A DNA stretch of 36,006 nucleotides from Eubacterium sp. UBA5416 (GCA_002409525.1 DHNM01000019.1:1-36006); one strand, 5' to 3'. Positions 24,030 through 32,375 are shown, numbered from the stretch's first letter. A program made the numbers and translations. The notes: a model not told the origin generated them from the letters alone.

Positions 24030-25337
24030 CTATCCTTCCATATTGAATTCAGCTGTTTCCTGTGCCGTATCTATTTCTGAATCAAGATCTGACCCCTGTT
24101 GTGTTACATTAGATAATGCAACTCCGATTGCATCTCGTGCATCGTAGTAGAAAGGCCCCGTATAATTAGACGGTGTCTGTGTACCATAATCTATGAGCAT
24201 GGAGTTGACTTTCTGACCGCTGAAGAAATCAGATTCTTCTGCATAAGCATCAGTCTCTCCGGCAGGTGCCCAGGTTGCCACGGCTCCTTTTTGAATAATA
24301 TCATCATAGAGATCTGTACTGCCGGCAAAGGTTTCATTAAAAAAATCGTATGCCAGTTTTTTGTTCTTGCAGTTCGAGGTGACTGCCCAGGAAGAGCCTC
24401 CATTGTTGGAGTGGTTTGATGCATCCTCTGCATCTAAGCGGGGCATTGTGGTGAGCTCCCAGCTTCCGGCCTGATCTTCCTGATCAATAATAGAGGCCAT
24501 GATCCAGCAGCCATTGATTGTAGATACCACGGATCCGTTGTTCAGGGAACCTATGTACTGATCGTTGTCAGTGACTTCCCGGAGTGTTCCGTCTTTCACC
24601 ATCTGAGCATAAATTTCCATGCTTTGTTTCAGAACTTTGTTTCCTTTTATGTTTACGCTTCCGTCTTTCTTAAATAACGACTGACCGCAGGACTGCAGCA
24701 TCATCATGATGATATCCGGTGATCCTGCCTGAAGAGTTAACATGGGAAGCCCTGTCTTCTCTTTCACGTCTTTTGCTTTTTCAAGATAGTCAGACCATGT
24801 GATATCTGTGAAGTCATCCAGGGTATACCCTGCCTGTTCCAGCAGATCGGTTCTCATGGCATTGATGACGGTGGCATTGTCAAAGGGAACCCCCAGATGT
24901 CTTCCATCTATCGTCGAATAAGCGGTCTTTGCCTCGGCAAACTGAGAAAAATCGATTCCCGAATCTGTCAAATCTGTAAAGATGTCAGGGTAGTTTGATG
25001 CATATTTCTGAAATGAATTATCCTGCATTAAGAAGATATCCGGAAGCAGATCCAGCTCATTGGAAGACATATAGGTCGTGAGTTTTGTCTCAATGTCTTC
25101 AGACTGAACTTCGGTAACGTTAACTTTGAAGCCTTCATGATCTTCGGCATAAATCTCAGCTGCTTTTTTCATTGCATAGATATTGAAGTTTGGATCCCAG
25201 CACCACACATTTAGGGTATTGTCATCCTCAGCAGCTCCCCTGGTGGCACCTGAAGATCCGGAATTGCCGTTTCCACACGAGGTTAAAGAAACAGCCATTG
25301 CTGTAAGCAGAGCTACTGTAATAATCTTATTTTTCAT
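24030..25337 (-). CDS. Sugar ABC transporter substrate-binding lipoprotein (CUT1)
   Basis: This 435-residue extracellular binding protein has a signal peptide ending in the lipobox LTSC (Cys21), a Gly/Ser-rich linker, and an SBP_bac_1 fold: LNVWCWDPNFNIYAMKKA near residue 43, LLPDIFLMQDNSFQKYA near 100 and the later NNGGSSWAVTSNCKNK. ATG 25337 is selected because GGAGGGG lies eight bases upstream; the open frame continues 33 codons farther but encodes no signal peptide there. It is the first gene of the operon with the two permeases. Several palindromes lie in the AT-rich leader and could bind its regulator. The specificity is unproven; arabinose- or hexosamine-containing oligosaccharides would fit the convergent GH127/GH20 genes. 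Confidence 0.93.
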   Translation of the reverse strand: MKNKIITVALLTAMAVSLTSCGNGNSGSSGATRGAAEDDNTLNVWCWDPNFNIYAMKKAAEIYAEDHEGFKVNVTEVQSEDIETKLTTYMSSNELDLLPDIFLMQDNSFQKYASNYPDIFTDLTDSGIDFSQFAEAKTAYSTIDGRHLGVPFDNATVINAMRTDLLEQAGYTLDDFTDITWSDYLEKAKDVKEKTGLPMLTLQAGSPDIIMMMLQSCGQSLFKKDGSVNIKGNKVLKQSMEIYAQMVKDGTLREVTDNDQYIGSLNNGSVVSTINGCWIMASIIDQEDQAGSWELTTMPRLDAEDASNHSNNGGSSWAVTSNCKNKKLAYDFFNETFAGSTDLYDDIIQKGAVATWAPAGETDAYAEESDFFSGQKVNSMLIDYGTQTPSNYTGPFYYDARDAIGVALSNVTQQGSDLDSEIDTAQETAEFNMEG

Positions 25338-25365
25338 ATTGATTTCCCCTCCTGATATGAATTTA

Positions 25366-25450
25366 TATATTTTGGCCAAAAATATAATCGAATAAAATGA
25401 CAATAAATTAACATAAAATTTTTCCGGAAAACACAATTTTAATTAAAATT
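25366..25450. promoter_or_regulatory. Cluster of three palindromes upstream of the minus-strand importer operon
   Basis: In a very AT-rich leader I see TTTTGGCCAAAA (25370-25381, extended by AT arms to 25366-25386), TTTTCCGGAAAA (25420-25431) and AATTTTAATTAAAATT (25435-25450), all perfect. They lie 30-110 bases from the start codon, where operators for a LacI/AraC/two-component regulator would be expected. AT-richness makes the last one weak evidence. Confidence 0.35.
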
Positions 25451-25540
25451 ATGGAAAAAAATTGAAGTTCATATGACATAGTATACGGTATTGTATAAAA
25501 AATAGCAAGATAAAATGACATATAAACCATAGCCTGCTTA

Positions 25541-25549
25541 TGTTATACT
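25541..25549 (+). promoter_or_regulatory. Extended -10 promoter of yqxD
   Basis: TG-T-TATACT (25541-25549) is an extended -10 element 45 bases before the ATG; no convincing -35 was found, as is common for extended -10 promoters. Confidence 0.5.
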
Positions 25550-25593
25550 AAGGGAAGCAGGTGTGATTAAATATTTTTACAGAGGAGTAAGGG

Positions 25594-26043
25594 ATGCAGA
25601 TTATAGTTGATGCAGATGCATGTCCGGTGATAGATATCATAGAAGAGACAGCAGAGAAATATCAGCTGCCGGTAACCTTGGTTTGTGATACCAGCCATGT
25701 TTTAAATTCCGATTACAGTAGGGTAGTTGTTGTGGAGAAGGGACCGGATTCGGCAGATTTTAAAATTTTAAATCTTTGCAGAGAGGGAGATATCGTAGTC
25801 ACACAAGACTATGGTGTGGCAGCGATGATTCTCGGAAAAGGAGCGTATGGAATTCATCAAAGCGGTAAATGGTATACAGAGAGCAATATTGATCAAATGC
25901 TGATGGAGAGACATCTGGCTAAAAAAGCCCGACGGTCAAACAGCAGGAATCACCTGAAGGGACCTGCAAAACGAACGGGCGAAGACGATCAGCATTTTAT
26001 AGAATCCTTTGAAAAACTGATAGAAAGGAGAAGAAAGCCTTGA
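25594..26043 (+). CDS. yqxD: YaiI/YqxD family protein (UPF0178, DUF188)
   Basis: This 149-residue soluble protein of the widespread UPF0178 family has a PIN-like/nuclease-like fold and unknown function. Recognised by the family's N-terminal IIVDADACPV (3-12), the VVVVEKGPDSADFKI segment and DIVVTQDYGVAAMIL (67-81), whose acidic residues resemble PIN-domain metal ligands. The C-terminal third is basic and includes GPAKRTGEDDQHF, also conserved in the family. AGAGGAG precedes the ATG. The next promoter's -35 overlaps its stop codon, so copA is transcribed separately even though it is close. Confidence 0.92.
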   Translation: MQIIVDADACPVIDIIEETAEKYQLPVTLVCDTSHVLNSDYSRVVVVEKGPDSADFKILNLCREGDIVVTQDYGVAAMILGKGAYGIHQSGKWYTESNIDQMLMERHLAKKARRSNSRNHLKGPAKRTGEDDQHFIESFEKLIERRRKP

Positions 26044-26067
26044 CTAACTTCCGCAATGTGTTATACT
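26040..26067 (+). promoter_or_regulatory. Promoter of copA
   Basis: TTGACT (26040-26045, overlapping the yqxD stop) and TATACT (26062-26067) with a 16-base spacer; a TG two bases before the -10 strengthens it. The copper operator begins 13 bases after the -10. Confidence 0.7.
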
Positions 26068-26080
26068 AAAAGTACAGCTA

Positions 26081-26099
26081 TATACCCACAGGGGGTATA
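26081..26099. promoter_or_regulatory. CsoR-type copper operator
   Basis: TATACCC (26081-26087), five bases, then GGGTATA (26093-26099) form a perfect inverted repeat just downstream of the copA -10. The TACCC..GGGTA arms and G-rich centre match CsoR operators of Firmicutes copZA promoters. CsoR would release the site when it binds Cu(I). No csoR gene is in the window. Confidence 0.8.
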
Positions 26100-26130
26100 C
26101 AGCAAGTGACGGAAAGGAAATTAAAATGCT

Positions 26131-28788
26131 ATGCAAAAAGAATACTATGACATTACGGGAATGTCTTGCGCGGCCTGCGCTAACAGGATCGAGAAAAGCG
26201 TAGCGAAGCTGCAGGGCATGGATGAAGTTTCTGTCAACCTGTTGAAAAACAGCATGATGGTTTCTTATGATAAATCTGCAACGGGTTCTGAGGCTATTGT
26301 CCAGGCCGTTGAAAAAGCAGGATATGGAGCAACTCCCAGAATAAAGACAAACGCACCTGCGAAACAAAATGATGCAAAGCCTGCTGTGAATGAGGCGCAG
26401 AAACAATATAGCAATATGAAAAAAAGGCTTGTGCTGTCTTTGATTTTTACGATTCCACTGTTCTATATTTCGATGGGACATATGTTTGGATGGCCGTTGC
26501 CGTCGGGGCTCTTGGGGATGGAAAATGCGATGACATTTGCATTTACTCAGTTTCTGCTGCTGATTCCCATTGTGTTCGTCAACTTCAGTTATTATAAGAA
26601 TGGATTTAAGACATTATTCCATGGAGCACCCAACATGGATTCCCTGATTGCTCTGGGATCCGGAGCCGCTATCGTTTACGGAATCTATGCAATCTTTAAG
26701 ATTGGATATGGTCTTGGTCATATGGACATGAAGATGGTTGACAGTTTCATGATGGATCTCTACTTTGAGTCAGCCGGAATGATTCTGACACTGATCACAT
26801 TAGGCAAAACAATGGAAGCCAGAGCAAAAGGAAAAACGTCAGACGCAATTACCAAACTGATGGATCTGGCTCCAAAGACAGCAATTGTTGAACGAGATGG
26901 TAAGGAAGAGGAAATTCCGGTAGAACAGGTCCAGCCGGGAGATACCCTGATTGTAAAAGCCGGTGTATCCGTACCGGTCGATGGTGTGGTTCTGGAGGGT
27001 ACTTCTTCTATAGATGAATCGGCACTAACCGGTGAAAGTATTCCTGTAGAGAAACATGAGGGCGATACGGTTATCGGAGCTACGATTAATAAATCAGGGT
27101 ACCTGAAAATCAAAGCTGCAAAAGTCGGGGATGATACGGCACTTGCACAGATTATACAACTTGTGGATGAAGCTACAAGTTCGAAAGCACCAATTGCAAA
27201 ACTGGCTGATAAGGTCAGTGGAGTATTTGTACCGGTCGTAATTACAATTGCAGTCGTTGCGGCGATTGCGTGGCTGATCGCCGGATACAGTTTCGAATTT
27301 GCTTTATCAATCGGTATTTCAGTTCTCGTGATTTCCTGTCCGTGTGCCCTGGGTCTTGCGACACCGACAGCAATCATGGTTGGAACCGGAAGAGGAGCGA
27401 CACATGGGATTCTGATCAAATCGGCAGAAGCACTGGAAACCGCACATAAAGTAAACACGGTAGTGCTTGATAAGACAGGAACGATTACACAGGGTAAACC
27501 GGTTGTGACAGATTTGATCACAGGTGAAAATGTCAGCGAGTCGCAGCTCCTACAGATGGCAGTGTCACTGGAGAAACTTTCGGAACATCCATTGGCAGAT
27601 GCAATTGTGGAAGATGCCAAAAAGAAAGATGTGTCTTTGCTTTCTGTATCTGATTTCGATCAGATCGCCGGTCAGGGTATTACCGGGAAGATAGACAACA
27701 AAACCTGCCTTGCGGGAAACAAAAGGATGATGGCAGAAAATCATGTTCAGGATCAAAACTTGTCTGCCGAGGCTGATCGTATGGCAGAAGAGGGTAAAAC
27801 ACCTTTGTTCTTCTCCGAAGATGGAAAACTTTTAGGTATTATCGCAGTGGCAGATGTAGTGAAACCCAGTAGTAAGCAGGCAGTTGAAGAACTGAAATCT
27901 ATGGGTACGGAAGTTGTCATGCTGACAGGCGATAACAAGAAAACCGCTGAGGCAATCCGCCGTCAGGTGGGAGTTGACCGTGTGGTATCAGAAGTATTTC
28001 CTCAAGATAAAGAGAAAGAAATCCGCCGCCTGCAGAATGAAGGCAAAAAGGTTGCGATGGTCGGTGACGGCATCAATGATGCGCCGGCTCTTGCAAGATC
28101 AGATGTCGGAATTGCCATTGGAGCCGGCACGGATGTGGCAATTGAATCCGCAGATATTGTCCTGATGAAGAGCGATCTTCTGGATGTTTCCACCGCAATT
28201 CAGCTCAGCAAAGCTGTAATCCGAAACATCAAACAGAACCTGTTCTGGGCCTTTATCTATAACATCATTGGAATACCGATTGCTGCCGGAATATTCTACA
28301 CCGCATTTGGACTTAAGATGAATCCGATGCTCGGAGCATTGGCTATGAGTTTCAGTTCGGTATTCGTGGTATCGAATGCACTGCGGCTTCGCTGGTTTAA
28401 ACCAAAACATGCAGAAGATAAAGGCAGTCAGACAGGCACACAGCAAAGTTCCTCTCAACAGAATAATACACCGGAGAGCAGTGATCAGCAAAATACTGGC
28501 CGGGAATACAAGATACAACAAAGCAGGAAAAACGAAAACGAGCAATCAACAAATCAAACAAGCAAAGGAGATTCAGAAATGAAAAAAGTAATTAACATTG
28601 AAGGTATGTCATGCAGCAACTGTGTAAAACACGTAACAAAGGCATTATCCGGAGTAGAAGGAGTCAAAAACGTTTCGGTCAGTCTGGAAGATAAGAAGGC
28701 AGATGTTGAATTATCCGCTGATGTTTCTGACGAAGCACTGAAAAGCGCTGTTGAAGAAGAAGGATATGAAGTTGTAGGTATCCAGTAA
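26131..28788 (+). CDS. copA: Copper-exporting P1B-type ATPase CopA with C-terminal CopZ-like domain
   Basis: This 885-residue membrane ATPase pumps Cu(I) out of the cell. Parts in order: N-terminal heavy-metal domain with GMSCAAC (Cys13, Cys16); membrane helices from about residue 98; actuator TGES (300-303); copper-site CPC (403-405); phosphorylated Asp in DKTGT (447-451); ATP-binding SEHPLADA; GDGINDAP near 645; last helices to about 755. A Gln/Ser/Asn-rich linker of about 60 residues then leads to a second complete heavy-metal domain (817-885) with GMSCSNC (Cys828, Cys831). That domain begins at an internal ATG with its own strong ribosome binding site. A CsoR-like operator lies upstream and a terminator downstream. 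A C-terminal rather than tandem N-terminal second domain is uncommon. Confidence 0.96.
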   Translation: MQKEYYDITGMSCAACANRIEKSVAKLQGMDEVSVNLLKNSMMVSYDKSATGSEAIVQAVEKAGYGATPRIKTNAPAKQNDAKPAVNEAQKQYSNMKKRLVLSLIFTIPLFYISMGHMFGWPLPSGLLGMENAMTFAFTQFLLLIPIVFVNFSYYKNGFKTLFHGAPNMDSLIALGSGAAIVYGIYAIFKIGYGLGHMDMKMVDSFMMDLYFESAGMILTLITLGKTMEARAKGKTSDAITKLMDLAPKTAIVERDGKEEEIPVEQVQPGDTLIVKAGVSVPVDGVVLEGTSSIDESALTGESIPVEKHEGDTVIGATINKSGYLKIKAAKVGDDTALAQIIQLVDEATSSKAPIAKLADKVSGVFVPVVITIAVVAAIAWLIAGYSFEFALSIGISVLVISCPCALGLATPTAIMVGTGRGATHGILIKSAEALETAHKVNTVVLDKTGTITQGKPVVTDLITGENVSESQLLQMAVSLEKLSEHPLADAIVEDAKKKDVSLLSVSDFDQIAGQGITGKIDNKTCLAGNKRMMAENHVQDQNLSAEADRMAEEGKTPLFFSEDGKLLGIIAVADVVKPSSKQAVEELKSMGTEVVMLTGDNKKTAEAIRRQVGVDRVVSEVFPQDKEKEIRRLQNEGKKVAMVGDGINDAPALARSDVGIAIGAGTDVAIESADIVLMKSDLLDVSTAIQLSKAVIRNIKQNLFWAFIYNIIGIPIAAGIFYTAFGLKMNPMLGALAMSFSSVFVVSNALRLRWFKPKHAEDKGSQTGTQQSSSQQNNTPESSDQQNTGREYKIQQSRKNENEQSTNQTSKGDSEMKKVINIEGMSCSNCVKHVTKALSGVEGVKNVSVSLEDKKADVELSADVSDEALKSAVEEEGYEVVGIQ
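28564..28570 (+). promoter_or_regulatory. Internal ribosome binding site inside copA
   Basis: AAAGGAG lies eight bases before the in-frame ATG at 28579 that starts the CopZ-like domain. It is as strong as the ribosome binding sites of genuine starts in this window, and stronger than copA's own (AAGGAAA, ten bases from ATG). Confidence 0.7.
28579..28788 (+). CDS. CopZ-like copper chaperone, predicted from internal start in copA frame
   Basis: An ATG with AAAGGAG eight bases upstream would yield a free 69-residue protein sharing frame and stop codon with copA. Length, the MKKVINIEGMSCSNC start and the C-terminal EEGYEVVGIQ match stand-alone CopZ chaperones, which carry Cu(I) to CopA. The same residues are also read as the C-terminal domain of the long CopA, so one gene could give both the pump-attached and the free form. 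The Gln/Ser/Asn-rich linker before it looks like a former intergenic region or a flexible tether. Whether both forms are made is inference. E. coli makes a CopZ-like product from copA by a different route, a programmed frameshift. Confidence 0.6.
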   Translation: MKKVINIEGMSCSNCVKHVTKALSGVEGVKNVSVSLEDKKADVELSADVSDEALKSAVEEEGYEVVGIQ

Positions 28789-28806
28789 ATAATTTCTTTT
28801 GTGTAG

Positions 28807-28854
28807 AAGGCTCCGGAATCCTGGATCTCTGACGATCAGGGGTTCCGGAGCCTT
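28807..28854. terminator. Bidirectional terminator between copA and the Lpl-type importer
   Basis: AAGGCTCCGGAA (28807-28818) pairs perfectly with TTCCGGAGCCTT (28843-28854), extended inward by TCC with GGG. It lies between convergent genes ending at 28788 and 28860; T-runs are short. Confidence 0.8.
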
Positions 28855-28859
28855 TGAAC

Positions 28860-30470
28860 TTATTTTTCCTGATATTCTTCCAGTGCATCCTGGTAGATTT
28901 TGAGGAGCTTCTCTAATCCCATGGTGTTAAGTTGTTCTACATAATCATCCCATTCTTTATCAATTCCTCCATCTGTGACCCATTCAGCTCTCTTGTTTTG
29001 GACAAATTTATCGATATCCGTAATAAGGGTTGCACGCTCTTCATCGGCCTCCGGGGAAAATATAACACCCGGAAATGGTTTAACAACCGTATCATCTGCC
29101 ATCTTTGTAAGCTCCATCTTCAGTCCGTCACCGCTATCCGGGGAAAGTTTGATTTTGCTCTCAAATTCTCTGCTTATATATTTGGGACCAAAATCTCTCA
29201 GACTTTTTTCCCAGTACCAGGCATCTGCACTGGTGCCTTCCGGAGGATCGTTTAATGTATAAGTACCGTCATCGTGTTTTTCGATCACTTCACCGATTGG
29301 ACCCCAGAAGTTCTGGATACTGGCTTCGCCAGTGTAGAATTCGTCAAGCCACCTGGCTGCTGCTTCCGGATTTTTGCATGCAGTGGTGATGATCGCTTCG
29401 TTTCTGGTAATGCTGTAGACACCATCCGGATCTCCTTCTGTGTATGCTTTTCCATCAGGGCCTTTAATCGGCGGAATAGCTTCATACTCCGGGGACCATT
29501 TTCCGTATCTGGCATCAGGTGTCCATGCATAAGTCATTCCGACTCTTGAGACATCCGGATCCTGTTCTTTACCTGATAACATTGTCTCGTCCTGGGTGTA
29601 TGCCTCGGGATCAATGATCCCCCCCTCATACAACGAATGCAGCCATTTGATACCCTCTTTATAGTTTTCACTTGTCGGATAATATTCAAAAGACGAATCA
29701 CCTGTCATAATCAGCTTGTATCCGCTGAGATCTGTAATTCCGAATGGATTCATAAAATCCATATTCACATCTCCGGAACCCGAAATCGGTATTTCGTCAT
29801 TCGGATCTCCGTTTCCATTTGCGTCCTGTTCCTTAAATGCTCTTAAAACTTCTGTTAATTCATCAATTGTTGACGGCTCTTTTAATCCAAGATTGTCAAG
29901 CCATTTCTTGTTGATGATTGGCTGGTTGCGAGACATGGGGCGCTGAGGAAGATTCTTTGCAAGAGAGTAAAGTTTTCCATCCGGAAATGTCGAGATTTTC
30001 CTGAGCTCCGGGAACTCTTCCATAGCCTTTTTATAATTTGGCATGTAATCATGAATCAGATCGTCCAGTGGAAGGAACATATCCAGGTTTCCGATAATAT
30101 CAGAATCTCCAAAAGTTTTATTTCCGATAATGACATCCGGAAGTTCTCCACCGGAAAGCAAGATTCCTTTTTGCTCGCCCCAGTCATTTAATGACTGAAC
30201 CTCCCATTTGATTGTTACATTGGAATCCTTTTCAAGTTTCTTTAAAAAAGCGTTATCTTCAAAACTATCCCCCATATTCCCCCATCGAGTTGTCAGAACG
30301 GTAAGCGTGACCGGATCATCAACAATCGGCATACCCTCTTTATTGACATTTGCACTTTCCTGTTTGTTGTCCCCGCCGTCTTTGCTTTTTTTGCTGTCAC
30401 CCCCACAACCTGCAAGTGATACGACCATACCTGCTGTAAGCAGGATACTGATCATTTTCTTGTTGATCAT
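28860..30470 (-). CDS. Extracellular solute-binding lipoprotein, Lpl/Ytc type
   Basis: This 536-residue lipoprotein is larger than usual CUT1 binding proteins and of the kind paired with LplB/LplC or YtcP/YteP permeases that import pectin-, rhamnogalacturonan- or other complex oligosaccharides. Signal peptide with lipobox LAGC (Cys22), a Lys/Asp/Ser-rich linker, then VTLTVLTTRWGNMGDSFEDN, a Ca-binding-like loop DANGNGDPNDEIPISGSGD (near 220) typical of this subfamily, and an aromatic-rich C-terminal lobe. GGAGGAG precedes the ATG. It is the last gene of the operon, after the two permeases, whereas the other two importers have the binding protein first. Confidence 0.92.
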   Translation of the reverse strand: MINKKMISILLTAGMVVSLAGCGGDSKKSKDGGDNKQESANVNKEGMPIVDDPVTLTVLTTRWGNMGDSFEDNAFLKKLEKDSNVTIKWEVQSLNDWGEQKGILLSGGELPDVIIGNKTFGDSDIIGNLDMFLPLDDLIHDYMPNYKKAMEEFPELRKISTFPDGKLYSLAKNLPQRPMSRNQPIINKKWLDNLGLKEPSTIDELTEVLRAFKEQDANGNGDPNDEIPISGSGDVNMDFMNPFGITDLSGYKLIMTGDSSFEYYPTSENYKEGIKWLHSLYEGGIIDPEAYTQDETMLSGKEQDPDVSRVGMTYAWTPDARYGKWSPEYEAIPPIKGPDGKAYTEGDPDGVYSITRNEAIITTACKNPEAAARWLDEFYTGEASIQNFWGPIGEVIEKHDDGTYTLNDPPEGTSADAWYWEKSLRDFGPKYISREFESKIKLSPDSGDGLKMELTKMADDTVVKPFPGVIFSPEADEERATLITDIDKFVQNKRAEWVTDGGIDKEWDDYVEQLNTMGLEKLLKIYQDALEEYQEK

Positions 30471-30509
30471 AAACTTCTCCTCCTTTTTTCTCTATCGGAA
30501 AGGCAGTAC

Positions 30510-31409
30510 TCAGCCTTTTACCGCACCTATCATTACTCCCTTATTGAAGTATTTCTGCACAAACGGATACATACACATAATTGGTACTGTTGATACAATA
30601 ATAACTGAATATCGCATTAAGTTTGACAGACGAAGAGCAATCTGCATGGCTTCGCCGCTTCCAAAGGTCATCTGCATGTCATTCGTAATCAATATATTCC
30701 TAAGAATCAGCTGCAGCGGATATAGATTCGAATCCTTCAGATAGATTAATGCATTAAAGTAAGAATTCCAGATTCCCACTGCCGTCCATAAACTGATGAC
30801 TGACAGGATGGATTTTGAAAGTGGGAGTACAATCTTAAAAAAGTAGTATAGGTCTCCACATCCGTCTATCTTCGCAGCGTCATTTAAATCTTCAGGAATG
30901 TTGTTCTGAAAAAATGTCCTTGCAACGATAATATTGTATACCGACACAGCAAAAGGAATTACAAGTACCCAAAAACTGTCATATAGATGAAAATCCTTAA
31001 TCGTCAGGAAGGTGGGAATCAGGCCTCCGTTGAAGAACATCGTGAATACAAATAAAAATGTGAAAAATTTTCTGCCGGGCAGTTCCTTTCTCGACAGGGC
31101 ATAGCCTGCAAAAACATTAACACACACGCCGAAAACCGTTCCCAAAAACGTGTACAGAATCGTATTTCGGTAACCGATCCATATCTCGGAATGTCTCAGC
31201 AGTTCTTTATAACCGTCAAGAGTGACACCTTTGGGTATGAGCCATACTTTTCCGCTCCCGACTGCGGCCGGATCGCTAAAAGATGCAATCACTACAAAGT
31301 AAAGGGGATATAGGACAATCAGCATAAGGACTGCTGAAAGAATATAAAGTACGATTTCAAATGCTCTGTCACCTTTACTCTTTTTGATTTTTTGACTTTT
31401 AATATTCAT
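30510..31409 (-). CDS. ABC transporter permease (LplC/YtcP type)
   Basis: This 299-residue membrane permease is the middle gene of the third importer. The N-terminus is basic (KSQKIKKSKGDR), followed by a helix at about 18-40 and further helices. The EAA loop LNDAAKIDGCGDLYYFFKI then VLPLSK lies near 188-213, and the end NKGVMIGAVKG is typical of YtcP/LplC proteins. An AGGAGG-type site lies before the ATG, ten bases after the upstream permease stop. It pairs with the LplB-like permease; the ATPase is not encoded here. Confidence 0.93.
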   Translation of the reverse strand: MNIKSQKIKKSKGDRAFEIVLYILSAVLMLIVLYPLYFVVIASFSDPAAVGSGKVWLIPKGVTLDGYKELLRHSEIWIGYRNTILYTFLGTVFGVCVNVFAGYALSRKELPGRKFFTFLFVFTMFFNGGLIPTFLTIKDFHLYDSFWVLVIPFAVSVYNIIVARTFFQNNIPEDLNDAAKIDGCGDLYYFFKIVLPLSKSILSVISLWTAVGIWNSYFNALIYLKDSNLYPLQLILRNILITNDMQMTFGSGEAMQIALRLSNLMRYSVIIVSTVPIMCMYPFVQKYFNKGVMIGAVKG

Positions 31410-31418
31410 CAGAACCTC

Positions 31419-32375
31419 CTACCACAGACTGTTGTCACTTAATTTTTTTGATATCTGGTTCACGGATATCAACAGAATAAAGTTTATCACCGTGCTGAAT
31501 AAGTTAATTGCAGCTGAGTAACTATACTGTGTATCGATAACACCGATCTTATATACATAAGTAGAGATTATTTCGCTGGCTGAGATATTCAGATTATTCT
31601 GCATCAGATACACTTTTTCAAAACCAAGGCTCATGATATTGCCTACTCGCATAATCAACATAATCATGGCAGTTGGCATCAGCATTGGTATATCTACATA
31701 CCGCATTCTCTGAAGTTTACTGGCTCCGTCTACAGTTGCAGCTTCATAGAGACTCGGGTCTATGCCCGAAAGTGCTGCCAGATATATGATGCTGTCCCAG
31801 CCGGTATGCTGCCAGACATCGGACCAGACATACAGATGTTTAAATGCCCCGGCATTTCCCATCAGATTTGGAGCCTTAAATCCAAGTGCTTTGCTAATTG
31901 CTCCGAGCAGTCCGCTTCCGGGAGATAAAAGGAGTATTAAGAGCCCGACCATTACAACTGTTGATATAAAATGCGGCATATATGTAACTGTTTGGAATAC
32001 TTTCTTATATCTGCCTTCTTTAAGCTGATTAATTCCCAGTGCCAATATAATCGGAATGGGGAATGTAAGCAACTGATATATCGTAATTGTGAGTGTGTTT
32101 TTTAATGTAGAGATGAATTGATAAGAGTCAAAATATTTTTTTAAATACTTGTACCATGGGTCAGCCCATGCGCTTCCCATAATGCCCTCGGCGGGCCTGA
32201 AGTTTTTAAATGCAATCAGAACCCCGTACATAGGTTTATATGAGAAACAGATCAAAAGAATAAGAGCTGGCAGCAGCAGCAGATATAATCCCCAGTTTCG
32301 CCTGACCCTCCGAAACAGAGTAGACTTCTTTTTGGGACTAAAAGATGTTCGTCTAGTTGATAATGAACCCTTCAT
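31419..32375 (-). CDS. ABC transporter permease (LplB/YteP type)
   Basis: This 318-residue membrane permease is the first gene of the third importer. After a basic N-terminus (about 1-27) come a helix (LYLLLLPALILLICFSY) and the subfamily signature YKPMYGVLIAFKNFRP; the EAA loop YEAATVDGASKLQRMRYVD then IPMLMP sits near 202-226. ATG 32375 is chosen because GAGGGGG lies a few bases upstream; a longer in-frame start at 32423 has no ribosome binding site. A consensus minus-strand promoter is found at 32442-32414. LplB-type systems usually import oligosaccharides such as unsaturated rhamnogalacturonides; the substrate here is unknown. Confidence 0.93.
   Translation of the reverse strand: MKGSLSTRRTSFSPKKKSTLFRRVRRNWGLYLLLLPALILLICFSYKPMYGVLIAFKNFRPAEGIMGSAWADPWYKYLKKYFDSYQFISTLKNTLTITIYQLLTFPIPIILALGINQLKEGRYKKVFQTVTYMPHFISTVVMVGLLILLLSPGSGLLGAISKALGFKAPNLMGNAGAFKHLYVWSDVWQHTGWDSIIYLAALSGIDPSLYEAATVDGASKLQRMRYVDIPMLMPTAMIMLIMRVGNIMSLGFEKVYLMQNNLNISASEIISTYVYKIGVIDTQYSYSAAINLFSTVINFILLISVNQISKKLSDNSLW

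Noticed and set aside
26760..27620. Long open frame (286 codons) on the minus strand opposite copA
   Set aside because: Lies wholly antisense to the conserved catalytic core of CopA, has a Ser/Thr/Ile-rich composition typical of reversed coding sequence, and has no ribosome binding site or known domain.
30208..30744. Open frame of 178 codons on the plus strand
   Set aside because: Antisense to the binding-protein and permease genes of the Lpl-type importer; composition is that of a reverse complement and no domain is seen.
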